64,000 bases of DNA from Asterias rubens. Lineage: Eukaryota; Echinodermata; Asteroidea; Forcipulatida; Asteriidae. Under the pieces are notes generated by a model that searched no databases, was not told the origin of the DNA, and saw only the letters and a program-made list of their open reading frames with translations. The translations under genes and the position numbers were made by a program. The stretch covers positions 1,738,501-1,802,500 of the forward strand of contig NC_047083.1 in the NCBI RefSeq assembly GCF_902459465.1, read 5' to 3'. Positions 1 to 10,800 of this stretch are shown in pieces. Within the stretch, counting starts at the first letter, position 1; every line of letters starts with the position of its first letter.

Positions 1-220
1 CACCCTTGTTACACGAAGCTGTGTGCTTTCAGATGTTGATTTCGAGACCTCAAGTTCTAAATTTGTGGAAAATTACTTCTTTCTCCAAAACTACGTCACT
101 TCAGAGGGAGCCAATTCTCACAATGTTTTATAATCAACCTCTCCCCATTACGCGGCACCAAGAAAGGTTTTATGCTAACAATTATTTTGAGTAATTACCA
201 ATAGTGTCCACTGCCTTTAA
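1..220. mobile_element. Family A MITE (AGGCAGTGGACAC termini), cut by window edge
   Basis: The right part of a family A element, ending CAATAGTGTCCACTGCCT plus TTAA (217-220). Internal landmarks TTGATTTCGAGACCTCAAG and ACTACGTCACTTCAGAGG match the other copies. Confidence 0.85.
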
Positions 221-429
221 AGTTTAATGTTATATGAAGTCGACTGTATTTGCTGTGCGCCTCTTAAGACATTGCAAAGGACAGATAAATTTTGTTACAA
301 AATTCAAAATTGAGTACATCTAACACAAAATGGACAAAACAGTAAGGAGTAACAATAAAATACAGGGCCACACTCGGCGGCGACAGCCCTAGCTCTAACC
401 CTAACTCTAACCCTGGAGTGGCCCTGTAT

Positions 430-672
430 TCTACAATTGTACCATCCTTTGTCCTCGCCACTTCACTCCTATTGGTTCATAGCCACCAATATTGTTTCTG
501 AAATAGGAACTTTGATTGGCTGTTATTTTCCCGCTTCTTCTGGATCCTTCCCTTAATCCCTTTCCCCTCTCTTTTTCTATAAATGGATATGTATTTGTTT
601 GTACTTGTTTTATGCCTCTGAAGAAGGTCCGGTTTGGATCGTAAGCTAAGGCCACCTACCCTATTCACTATA
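430..672. repeat. Interspersed repeat I, copy 1
   Basis: About 240 bp closely matching 23,444-23,690 in the same orientation: shared CACTCCTATTGGTTCATAGC, TTTCTATAAATGGATATG and CTCTGAAGAAGGTCCGG blocks. It has a CCAAT box (CCTATTGGTT) and a TATAAA-like site, so it may be an LTR or promoter-bearing fragment; the class is unknown. Confidence 0.7.
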
Positions 673-818
673 TTTGTACCAAGAGTAAAAACACCATGGC
701 AAATGTTGACTTTTTTGTCACTCACACTATAGGCCTACACCTTGAAAATCAAAGATGAAATTGGGCTGTATCCAAAGACACCCGATGACACCCAACTGTG
801 TGAGAACAATACTCCTAA

Positions 819-1385
819 TTAAAGCCATTTGGACCCTTTCCGTACACAAAAAAAAAAAAAAAAAGGGAACAGATTTACAAATAATTTCAGGGCTGTATGC
901 TTCATTTTTGAAAGGTCAAGGGCACCAAGGCATTTTCTCTTTGGCAAAGGGCACCCTATGAGGAAATTGTAAATTTCTACTGGAACATTTCAAGGGCACC
1001 AAGGCAATGGCCAGGGGCAACGGAGGCAATTGCCTTCGTTACCTCCGTGAAGCATCAGGCCTGTAATTTACCGAGTTTACAGAAGGTAACGGTGAAAGAC
1101 TTCTCTTGAAATATTAGTCCATGAAATGCTTTACTTTTTGAGAAAACGGTAAAACAATATAAATTCTCGTTAGCGAGAATTACGGATTTATTTTAAACAC
1201 ATGTCATGACACGGCGAAACGCGCGGAAACAAGAGTTGGTTTTCCCGTTATTTTCTCCCGACTCCGATGACCGATTGGGCCTAAATTTTCACAGGTTTGT
1301 TGTTTTATATATAAGTTGTGATACACGAAGTGTGGGACTTGGACAATACTGTTTACCGAAAGTGTAGCCTATAATGGCTTTTTAA
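819..1385. mobile_element. Family B MITE with a nested family E element
   Basis: TTAA at both ends (819-822, 1382-1385), terminus AGCCATTTGGACCCTTTC. The core TTTTCACAGGTTTGTTGTTT is present near 1,290. The left arm is interrupted at about 888-1066 by a family E repeat. Confidence 0.8.
888..1066. mobile_element. Family E repeat, copy 1
   Basis: Imperfect inverted ends (GGGCTGTATGCTTCA / TGAAGCATCAGGCC) around internal AAGGGCACCAAGGCA repeats. The second copy is at 56,135-56,297. Confidence 0.7.
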
Positions 1386-1900
1386 GGGGCTGTCACCATC
1401 ATGATCAAAGACGGCCTGTGGCTATAGTATCATAAAAATACTATCACTATTAATTAGAGCCTCTGTCAGTTCTGCACACGCTTTACATTATACTGAGGGG
1501 AGGGTATGTTGGTAGTAATTAGGTGAGAGTTCACAATTCCATGGGACCCCAAAGGCCTGCTTTAATTGTGACTGGAGTGCTCCTTTAAATTTGTTAACCT
1601 ACACTGTAAACCTTGTTTAAAGAGTAATACACAAACAGTATTCAGACTGCCACTGATTTTTACCCCTTCCTGAAAGTGGAAGAGTCTGATACAAACTATA
1701 AGTAGGTGGTCATGAAGGGGATTTCCCTAACAGGCACCTGGTGGATGTTTTATTTGTTCTGTTTGATTTTAATATTAATGGACTTTGTTTGAGTTTCTAG
1801 AACTTCTGGGTAGGTGGAGAATACAAAAGGTTACTTCCATGTTTCCAGTTGTGTGAGTGTAATAGTCTAAACTTATCCAAGGTCAAAAGATAAAGAGGAG

Positions 1901-2359
1901 GGGCCAATATCATAGAGCTGCTTAAGCACAAAATTTTGCTTAAGCAAAAAAATACTTGCTTAGTAAAATCAGATTACCTGCCAAGACTCCACTCAATTGT
2001 TATGCTAAGTAAACAACAGCTAAATACCAGTCACACGCAATGTACATGGCATGAAATTTGAAACAGTAACATGTGTAAAATAAGCGAGCTATTTTCGTGT
2101 TTTTAAAGCAAACTTTTTGCTTATGAAATAGAGCTGCTAAGCACAAAAATTTGCTTAGCTTGACATTTTTTGTCTTGATAAAAACAGAATTACCAACCAA
2201 ATTTCCACGTGATTTTCAGGATAAGCAAACAACAGCTGAATACCTGTAACAAGCAATATGCAACAAGTGGAAATTTGGTTGGTAATCCTGTTTTAATCAA
2301 GGAAGAAATTTTTGTGCTAAGCAAATTTTTGTGCTAAGCAGCGCTATGAAATTGGGCCC
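1901..2359. mobile_element. Family H MITE (GGGCC...GGCCC termini)
   Basis: Begins GGGCCAATATCATAGAGCTG, ends GCTATGAAATTGGGCCC. The interior has repeated GCTTAAGCA/TGCTTAGC motifs. Related copies are at 14,676, 21,344 and 42,984. Confidence 0.65.
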
Positions 2360-3337
2360 ATGACTTGACATTTTAAACACTGGTACGCAGGCCCGGGGCA
2401 AGTGATTTTAGCATTTGGGCACTTGACAAGTCTAGCGGAGGACTTGTAGCTCAAAACATTCACCGAAACAGAGAATGTGCTACAAGACCTGTATCAAAAT
2501 GAGAAGAATACTTCAAATTGAAGCTGATTTTTGAACAAGCACTTGGTAAAAGAAGATGTGATAGCACTATGTCATAAAACACATTGTACAGTAATTGTAC
2601 TAAAAATGCAATGAGGTCTAGATTCAAATTAAAAAACACAAGAGCACGAACTTGTACAATCGAAAGTTTACTGTCCAAATGCTAAAAACACTGGACTCGG
2701 CCTGCGGTCCAATGTTAATTTCGAACCCTGCACTTAAAGATGCTACGTCAGATTTTTGGCACCAAACATTAAAAAATAGATTTTTTTGAGTGAATGGTAT
2801 TTCAAAGAGTATCGCCCCCCAAAAAAAGTTGAACTTTTACTTTTAATGGTCAGGAACCATGACAAAAATGTAAAACGTTTCTTATAAAACACATAAGAAT
2901 TGGTCACGTATAATATATTGTTGGGATCTTTATTTCACTGTTTCTAATAATTTGCGGACTTTTTCGAGCAATGGCTCAAATGAAAGCTTGTAACTTTCTC
3001 AACCCCCGTCAAAATAAAAATTTTAAATCAAAATTTTTGAGTCAAATCGGCCAAAAATCTGACATAGGGCCCTAGCATCTTTCAAAACAAATCACCAGAC
3101 CTCAAGTCAGATAAAAATACAAAACTGTCTGTCACGGTCATCAAAGCATGACACTCCCTTTAAGCAGTTCTAGCTAAAACTTTTCCAGAAAACCTCTTAA
3201 AAGTTTGAGCAGTATGTGACTTGCAGTGTTCAAGAAGGTTCAATGATAATTAGGTGGTGGTGATAGATTAGGTTCCAGGGATTGTTGAAGTTCATTTCTC
3301 CTGGAACGTACGAAGGGTTTACGTAAGTAAGCTTGGG

Positions 3338-3404
3338 CTGGGGGAGGGGCTGGGGCTGGGGGGCGGGGGGGCTGGGGGGATGGGGGGCTGGGGGGAGGGG
3401 CTGG
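3338..3404 (+). repeat. G-rich tract with multiple G4-forming runs
   Basis: Nearly 70 bases of G runs (3-7 G each) separated by CT, C, A or AT, i.e. far more than the four runs needed for a G-quadruplex. The complementary strand reads Pro-rich by chance. No gene is attached. Confidence 0.75.
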
Positions 3405-4344
3405 GAATTCGTACAGATCAATGAAACAACCCGATATTTTTGTGAAAATTAATGTGAATTGAATTGAACTTACATCACTGCTTAAATTTAACAATAAACC
3501 ACAGGCTCACAAGGACACTTGATTTTAGCTTCAGGCCAGTAAGCTCATGACAGAAGTCTGTCGCCTGTCGGTCTTGTGTTTTTCAGAACTTTGAGTACCT
3601 CAATGTATTGTGTTAAATACATCATATTTTTTATGTGTGAAAGAAATTATGTCCAATTGTTAACATTCAGTCTGGTAAATTTACAAGTTTGTTGAGTATA
3701 AAAATACCCACAAAGACAAATCCAAAATTGTTGCTTAGTCATAATGTCATTTTACTATAATAATAGTGCTTGCGAGGTTCAGAAAAAATGTCAAAATAAT
3801 TTGAAACTGTAGATAGTCAGTGTTGATTTCCTCATTTTTACAATTTTTTTTGTATTATAAGTACAACATCTTGTAACAACTTCTAATTCTCTGGTGAAGA
3901 AAAGTACCTCGGCATTGAAGACAAATGAGATTAATCTTCATAAAATGTAAAGAATAGTATTATTAAAATTTACTTATTTAATAAAATAAATTCTGGTCCG
4001 ATGAATTCTTTTTAAAGGCTACAACTACAAGAAGCATGCCTGCGGTACAGTGTATAGGTCCGATATGATCTTTAACTTGACATAAAAAAACTATGCACAA
4101 TACAACAAATACAATTTATATGCCATGTTCATAAATTGAATTTTTTTTTGTCAGTTTATAAAATTATAAATAGATCTTTAAATTTATGCATTGATTGTTT
4201 CAAAACAATTTGGCCCACCATGCCATGTCAGAAATTTATTAAAAACACAAATAACCATATTATTCATAAACAAATACAGTGTTTAAAGTGTTACATTTGC
4301 ACTAACCTTAATCAAACCTTTCTTGTAAGAAGATAAACCTCGCG

Positions 4345-4720
4345 ACAAACCGTTGTTCCTACAGCTATCTAGAGCAGCGTGAATTCAACGCCGAACGTCC
4401 CCCGTTGAATGGACAGTTACAACCGGTCAAATTCCTCTGACGCTTCCGCTGCGGTAGTCACTCTCTTCTCGGTAAACAACAGAAACCGGCAGGGTGACAG
4501 GCACGGGGAAAACCAGAACAAGCATTTCCAAGCACAGTTCCGCCTTTATTCACTGCAACTGCAAATGCAGTCTCTCGTCCGTTGATAAACAAATCTAAAT
4601 ATGACATATTTAACTCTCAAAATAATCAGTTCTTGGAATTCAAACGCGGGGGAACATCATGTACCTCCGGCCGTGTGCACAGAAAACTACAGCCCAAATC
4701 CGGAAGTAGGTCCCGGATGG
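4345..4720. other. CpG-richer patch without a recognisable gene
   Basis: Base composition rises sharply against AT-rich neighbours, and CpG dinucleotides are frequent. A GCGGAAGCG ETS-like motif lies around 4,445 on the minus strand. It could be a promoter or first exon of an unassembled gene, or an old repeat; nothing decides between these. Confidence 0.3.
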
Positions 4721-5329
4721 TTAAAGGGGCACTCACAATCCGTTGTGCTTTTTTAAATGGCTGGTTTATTTACTATTTTTTGTTCTTCTTCTTCAAAATG
4801 TTTAACCAATCTCTCGGAAACAACACACAGAAAAAATATAACTTTGCCTCCAATGCAATAAATTTGCTATGTACGCTGTTAAGGGAAAAATTATGTAGGG
4901 GAAATTGAGTGTCTGCAGAAAATAGGATCATCCACAAGATGCGCGCTATGACCTAGCTAGCCAAATAGATACGTGACAAAAAGTGTCTTTATTGTCGGGT
5001 CGTGGGGGGGGGGGGGGGGGGGGGTTGCATTCGGGTGGTCCTTTATCCAGGGTCCAATTTAATAAGGGGAAAAAATCTTGGAGGAAAGTGCCAAAATAAC
5101 ATTTTGACAATCATCTGGCCAAGCACCATTTTCTGTTTAAACAATAAAAAAGGTACAAATAGGGCCAACATATCAGTTGACAATGTATGTGGAGGTATTT
5201 TGTCTGCAGGTTATTTAAGTTTGTAAGTCACACCACTTGTGGCAATTGAATAGATAAAGTCTGCAAGAATGTTATATCGTACACTAGGAGCCTGGCTGGT
5301 AGAGCATGCAGAATGCACTACCTTGTCAT

Positions 5330-5462
5330 TTATTTTATGAATCAGTTACGGTCAAGTGTCTTGTCTTGCTCAAGGGCACAAGTGTCATACTGGAATCGAA
5401 CCCAAACACTGCTGCTGACAATGCCAGAGCTCAGAACCAAAGATTACAGAGCGCCGAAGGCA
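5330..5462. mobile_element. SINE-body remnant
   Basis: CTTGCTCAAGGGCACAAGTGTC followed by a B-box-like TGGAATCGAACCCA on the plus strand. It resembles the repeat at 43,655-43,985. Confidence 0.5.
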
Positions 5463-5732
5463 CATAAGATGCAGAACTGAAGCTTTATCTATTGTTGAAC
5501 GTGAAATACAGGCGCCATTTCAGCAAGTGAATGTTTTGTTTCCTATTGATAGGAATGGTCATTTTCTGCACTGATCTATTATTGTATCAAAAGAGTTACT
5601 TGCCGAAATGGCATCCAGTGGGATTTCACATTTTAGCCCGAGTTCCACATCTTGCACCTTCGGTGCTCTATATAATCTTTGCTCAGAAACAGTGTACTGG
5701 ACCGCTCGGCCATGACTCTCCATTTCTTTGAC

Positions 5733-6106
5733 TTAAAGGCAGTGGACACTATTGGTAATTACTCTAAATATTTATTAGCATAAAACCTTACTTGGTAACG
5801 AGTAATGGGGAGAGGTTGGTAGTATAAAACATTGTGAGAAACGGCTCCATCTGAAGTGCCATAGTTTTCGAGAAAGAAGTAATTTTCCATGAATTTGATT
5901 TCGAGACCTCAGATTTAGAAGTTGAGGTCTCGAAATCAACCATCTAAATGCACACAACTTCTTGTGACAAGGGTGTTTTTTCTTTCATTATTATCTCGCA
6001 ACTTCGAGCTCAAATTTTCACAGGTTTGTTATTTAATGTAATGTTGAGATACACCAACTGTGAAGGCTAGTCTTTGACAATTACTAATAGTGTCCACTGC
6101 CTTTAA
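5733..6106. mobile_element. Family A MITE, full length
   Basis: TTAA ends (5733-5736, 6103-6106), TIR AGGCAGTGGACACTATTGG, central inverted repeat of TTTCGAGACCTCA around 5,905-5,940, and the shared core near 6,010. Confidence 0.9.
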
Positions 6107-6401
6107 TGATCTTAATATCAAATAAAAGGCACTCTTGATTACAAATGGTCAGCGTTGTATAGACGCTGGGGATTCAGTCGACTGAAAATAAAAATAATAT
6201 CTCATCTGGATCTAAACTTTACAGGGCACTGATAGAAACAAAATCTTATCTTTGATTGGCCTAAAACCATTGTGAGAAGGCAACCTCAAACAAAACACAA
6301 AGAACATTTTTTACAAATTGTCTCCTGTTTATTTATCTGTCGATGACCCAAGATCTTTAAACCTACAAAATACTAAAAGTTTTAAGAGTTGATACTTCAT
6401 T

Positions 6402-6733
6402 TTAAAGGAACGATACAGAATTGGTTTTACTAAAAAAACAGTTGCTGGCAGTGTAAGCACTTTATGTAATCCACCATATACATAATAGTGAAAAAAATAT
6501 TACTTATTTTGCATGACATTGATGCAAACAAAAAAATTAATAAAACGCTCACTGAATTAAACTCCAAACGCAAAGTTAAATTATTTAATTCTCATCAAAT
6601 ATGGCATTTCAGGTAGAAATATTTCAAGGGACGTTTTCTACTATCATCATCATTAATTGACCGTGTAAGTTTTATGTAAATCTGTGATCTTCATGATTTT
6701 TTTTTTCGTACCAATTCTGTAACAGTCCTTTAA
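6402..6733. mobile_element. Family D MITE (AGGAACG termini)
   Basis: TTAA at both ends, with inverted termini AGGAACGATACAGAATTGG / CCAATTCTGTAACAGTCCT. A second copy is at 22,118-22,490. Confidence 0.8.
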
Positions 6734-6974
6734 AGTTGGCATCTCGATGCACTTTCTGTGAAGAGTCTCTGCTCTAAAAGCAGGCAGCGGAGATAACGAG
6801 TGTTGCTTTAAAGATCAGAGAAATGTGACGTTTTGAAGAAATACTAAAGCACAAAACTGTTCTGAAAAAGTTCACAAGAATAACACTTCCAGAGTAAACC
6901 TTTATTCAAGAAAAGGACAATTGAACATAATTGTTTCTCTTCACCCAGGAGCTAATAGGTGCCTGTGAGGGCAT

Positions 6975-7125
6975 GAATGTGAGACTTTCTGGGACGATAG
7001 AGGGCAGCAGACTTACCGGGTAAATCCATTGTTCTCAGAATTATGCGCATGTTCAGAACTACGTAAACAATGGAAACTTACCCGGTATGTCTGCTGCCAC
7101 CTAGCGTTGGAAAGTCTCCTATTGT
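6975..7125. mobile_element. Family N MITE (GAGACTTTC termini)
   Basis: A compact inverted-repeat element. GGCAGCAGACTTACCGGGTA near 7,002 is mirrored by TACCCGGTATGTCTGCTGCC near 7,080, and GAGACTTTC near 6,981 by GAAAGTCTCC near 7,111. Related copies are near 22,005 and 54,126. Confidence 0.75.
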
Positions 7126-7402
7126 TCTTGTGATTGATTTAGCTTGGTGCGCATGCGCAACATAATTGGCAGCACAGGTTGTATTACTTCAAAGGACGCT
7201 GAGATGGTTAGAATGTGAAATAAATGGCCCAGTAACTGGGGTAGTAATGTTCACAAGCCATGCTTAAAACCTGGTAGAAGAACAGCTCCACATGTCATTA
7301 TTGTTGTATGGTTATTAAAACAGTAATCACCACACCATGAACAACCTGATTTGTGAAATGGTATACCATTGAGCAGTGTGAGAAGTTTTACTAAAGAGAT
7401 TA

Positions 7403-7780
7403 TTAAAGGCACTGGACACTATTGGTAATTACTCAAAATAATTGTTCGCATACAAACTTACTTTGTACTTTGTACTAGCCGTTGCTAGTATAAAACATTG
7501 TGAGAAAAGGCTCCCTCTGAAGTAATGTAGTTTTTGAGAAAGAAGTAACTTCTCAGCAAAATATTTCAATTGAATTCGAGACCTCAGCTGAGGTCTCGAA
7601 TTCAAGGCATCTGAAAGCACACAACTTGTGCGACAAGGGAGTTTTTCTTCCATTATTCTCTGGCAACTTCGACAACTTATTGAGTTCAATTTTTCACAGG
7701 TTTGTTATTTTATGCATGTTGAGATGCACCAAGTGAGTAGACTGGTCTTTGACAATTATCAAAGGTGTCAGTGCCTTTAA
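7403..7780. mobile_element. Family A MITE with perfect 32-bp central palindrome
   Basis: TTAA ends, TIR AGGCACTGGACACTATTGG. Its centre is a perfect palindrome whose half is GAATTCGAGACCTCAG. It lies just downstream of the Ku70 stop and may be within its 3' UTR. Confidence 0.88.
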
Positions 7781-7887
7781 AACTTTGCAAATATTACTAT
7801 TAGTTTGTCTACGTGTTTGATCTTTTACAGAAGTAAAAAAAAGTATCTATAAAAATTTACGACTTCAATGATTTGATTGATTCAAGG

Positions 7888-10800
7888 TCAGACCCCAAAG
7901 AAGTTCTTGACGGTCTCTACGAGGTCGTTCTTCTTGCCAGCGGAGGCTAGGCCATTCTTTGTACAAAACTCCTTCAAGACAGCAACAGTCAGCTTTGCAA
8001 GCTAAAAGAACAAATCAAAAACGAGGTCAATCAGAGGTCAATCAGAGGTCATAGTTCAAGTTAAAAAGACATCATTGGCATTTTTGAGAGAGAACTTTAG
8101 TAGTTGTCAAAAAGACAAGAATCAACATTTTATGTGAACCATGAAATAACAAAGGCCTTGTAAGTGTTAGTGGCAAGTGAAAACTTGGATGCGCATGCGC
8201 ACGTGTGCTGTGACTGGACTAGTGTTCATAATTTCATGTAGAGCCACGGGCCTGCTTTAATCATGGTGATAGAGCCCCTTTAAAAAGCAACTTTGGTTTT
8301 ATTTCCAGAAACATATGGCCATATTATTCAAAATTTCTGTACCTTTCCATCTTGTGCATATTGATTCATATCAACGTCAACCGTGGGTTTGGGCTTCTTA
8401 GGATCACCACCTCCCACCTAAAAAGAAAAGAGAATACTTTGTCAAATCAAACTCAAGAGAAATATCATATCTTGATACCTTACACTATGGCGTAATGTGG
8501 CTGAGAGGTTTAGCACACCGGACTCAAGCTCTGGTGTTTCTGATTAGCAGAGTGTGGGTTTGAGTCCCGGTCATGAAATGGCGTGTTGTGGCTGAAAGGT
8601 TTAGCACACTGGACTCAAGCTCTGGTAATTCTGATCAGCAGAGTGTAGGTTTAAGTCCTGGTCTTGAAATGGCGTGTTGTGGCTGAGAGGTTTAGCACAC
8701 TGGACTCAAGCTCTGGTGTTTCTGATCAGCAGAGTGTGAGTTCGAGTCCCAGTGCCGCTGCCGAGTGGATAAGAACACCGGACTCAAGCTCTGGTGTTTC
8801 TGATCAGCAGAGTGTGAGTTCGAGTCCCAGTGCCGTTGCCGAGTGGATAAGAGCACCGGACTCAAGCTCTGGTGTTTCTGATCAGCAGAGTGTGAGTTCG
8901 AGTCCCAGTGCCGTTGCCGAGTGGATAAGAGCACCGGACTCAAGCTCGCGTGTTTCTGATCAGCAGAGTGTGAGTTCGAGTCCCAGTGCCGTTGCCGAGT
9001 GGATAAGAGCACCGGACTCAAGCTCTGGTGTTTCTGATCAGCAGAGTGTGGACTGAGTCCCAGTCGTGACACTGGTGTCCTGAAGCAAGACACTTAACCA
9101 AAGCAGAACTGGTCCCTTGTGTTATGTCATGCACGTAAAAGCAGTTCTATGACAATTGGCACTATGATTTAATTCAATTAAATTCAATGATAGTCTATTT
9201 AAGCCATTATACACAGAAACAAAAAAAATGTTCACAGATTTACAAATAATTTACAGGGTTTACAGAAGGTAATGGTGATGACTTCTCTTGAAATATTAGT
9301 CCATGAAATACTTTACTTTTTGAGAAAACAGTAAAACAATATCAATTCTCGATAGCAAAAATTACGGATTTATTTAAAACACATGTCATGACAGGGCGAA
9401 ACGTGCGGAAACAAGAGTGGGTTATCCCGTTATTTTCTCCCGACTCCGATGACCGATTGACCCTAAATTTTCACAGGTTTGTTATTTTATATATATGTCC
9501 AAGTGTGGGACTTGGACAATACTGTTTCCCGAAAATATATAATGGCTTTATCTTAAAAACATACCCTGGTGAAATAAGTGAAAAAAAAATATTTTTAGAT
9601 TATTTTATGTCTAGCAGTTTGAAACTAAATTGGTTATGTATAGAGAAGATTAGCTCTTCATTATGCTGTGAGTTACCTTCCGCTGCTTAGCACCGGGTTC
9701 ATATCCCTCCGGGAAGACCAGCTCCTTAAATTCCTCAAGAACCTTTCCAGCCCTTTTCTTGATCATTTCATTGTTAGGCGCTGTGGATAGACAAAAAATA
9801 GGGTTATGCATCTATGCTTTTTTTCCTAAACAGTTCAGCGGAATTTGTGCTTTTTTTCGGTCAACCGTTTCTAACAATTTTCTCTTAGCCACATGTAAAA
9901 AAGAAACTTAAATTTTTGATGTTGAAAATGTGGGTGGCTGGGTTAAAAGAAAAATGAAACTCAAAATTAATTTGTTACTAATATAATAAACAAATACATA
10001 TAGAAATGAACAACCGTAAACAAAGAAGAAAAAATACTTGTGAATAAAGCCCGATATTGATGTTTTTTGAGAAGCCATTATACACAAAAAAAATTCACAG
10101 ATTTACAAATAACCTAAAGGGTTTACAGAGGGTAATGGTGAAAGACTTCTCTTGAATTATTATTATTATATGAAACGCTTTACTTTTTGAGAAAACATTA
10201 AAACAATATCAATTTTCGATAGAGAGAATTACGGATTTATTTTAAACACATGTCATGACACGGCGAAACTTGCGGAAACAAGGGTGGGTTTTCCTTTTAT
10301 TTTCTCCCGACTCCGATGACCGATTGAGCCTAAATTTTCACAGGTTTGTTGTTTCATATATAAGTTGTGATACACAAGGTGTGGGCCTTGGACAATACTG
10401 TTTACCGAAAGTGTATAATGGCTTTAATTATTAGACTTTACTGACCTGTAAGATCTGTGATTTCTTCAGGTTTGTCTCGATCGAGGGCCAGTGCCTCCAG
10501 GTTGCGGTAATGCGTCTGCAGAACCGGGTTCTCAAAGTTCTCACTCCTGAAGTTGAACTGCAGCTTCTTCACAACATCCTTGGCTTTTTTGATTTGAGCA
10601 ATGGTGGCTGCAAAAAACAAAAACACGGCAGACAAAAAAAAAATCATTATTAAGATTGTTAAAAACAAAAATAAATAAACATAATAATTATGTATGTCAA
10701 ATAAAGTAATCAAGGCGCTTGAACAAACAGAAACACTTTAAAGAAAAATGAAACTCAAAATTCATTTATGCAACAAACACATATAGAAATGAACAACTGT

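Larger units (their letters stand above)
221..7887. other. Left gene-free region
   Basis: I find no supportable exon on either strand. It holds MITEs (families A, B, D, E, H, N), a repeat pair member at 430-672, a G-rich tract at 3,338-3,404, a poly-G run near 5,005, a SINE-body remnant near 5,340-5,460, AT-rich sequence at 3,500-4,340 and a CpG-richer patch at 4,345-4,720. The leftmost bases after the Ku70 stop (below 7,887) are its 3' UTR, of unknown length. Confidence 0.6.

Noticed and set aside
8490-9060. Cluster of genuine tRNA-Leu genes
   Set aside because: The units lack closing acceptor stems and terminators and run into a SINE body; the anticodon and box motifs are inherited from the SINE head.
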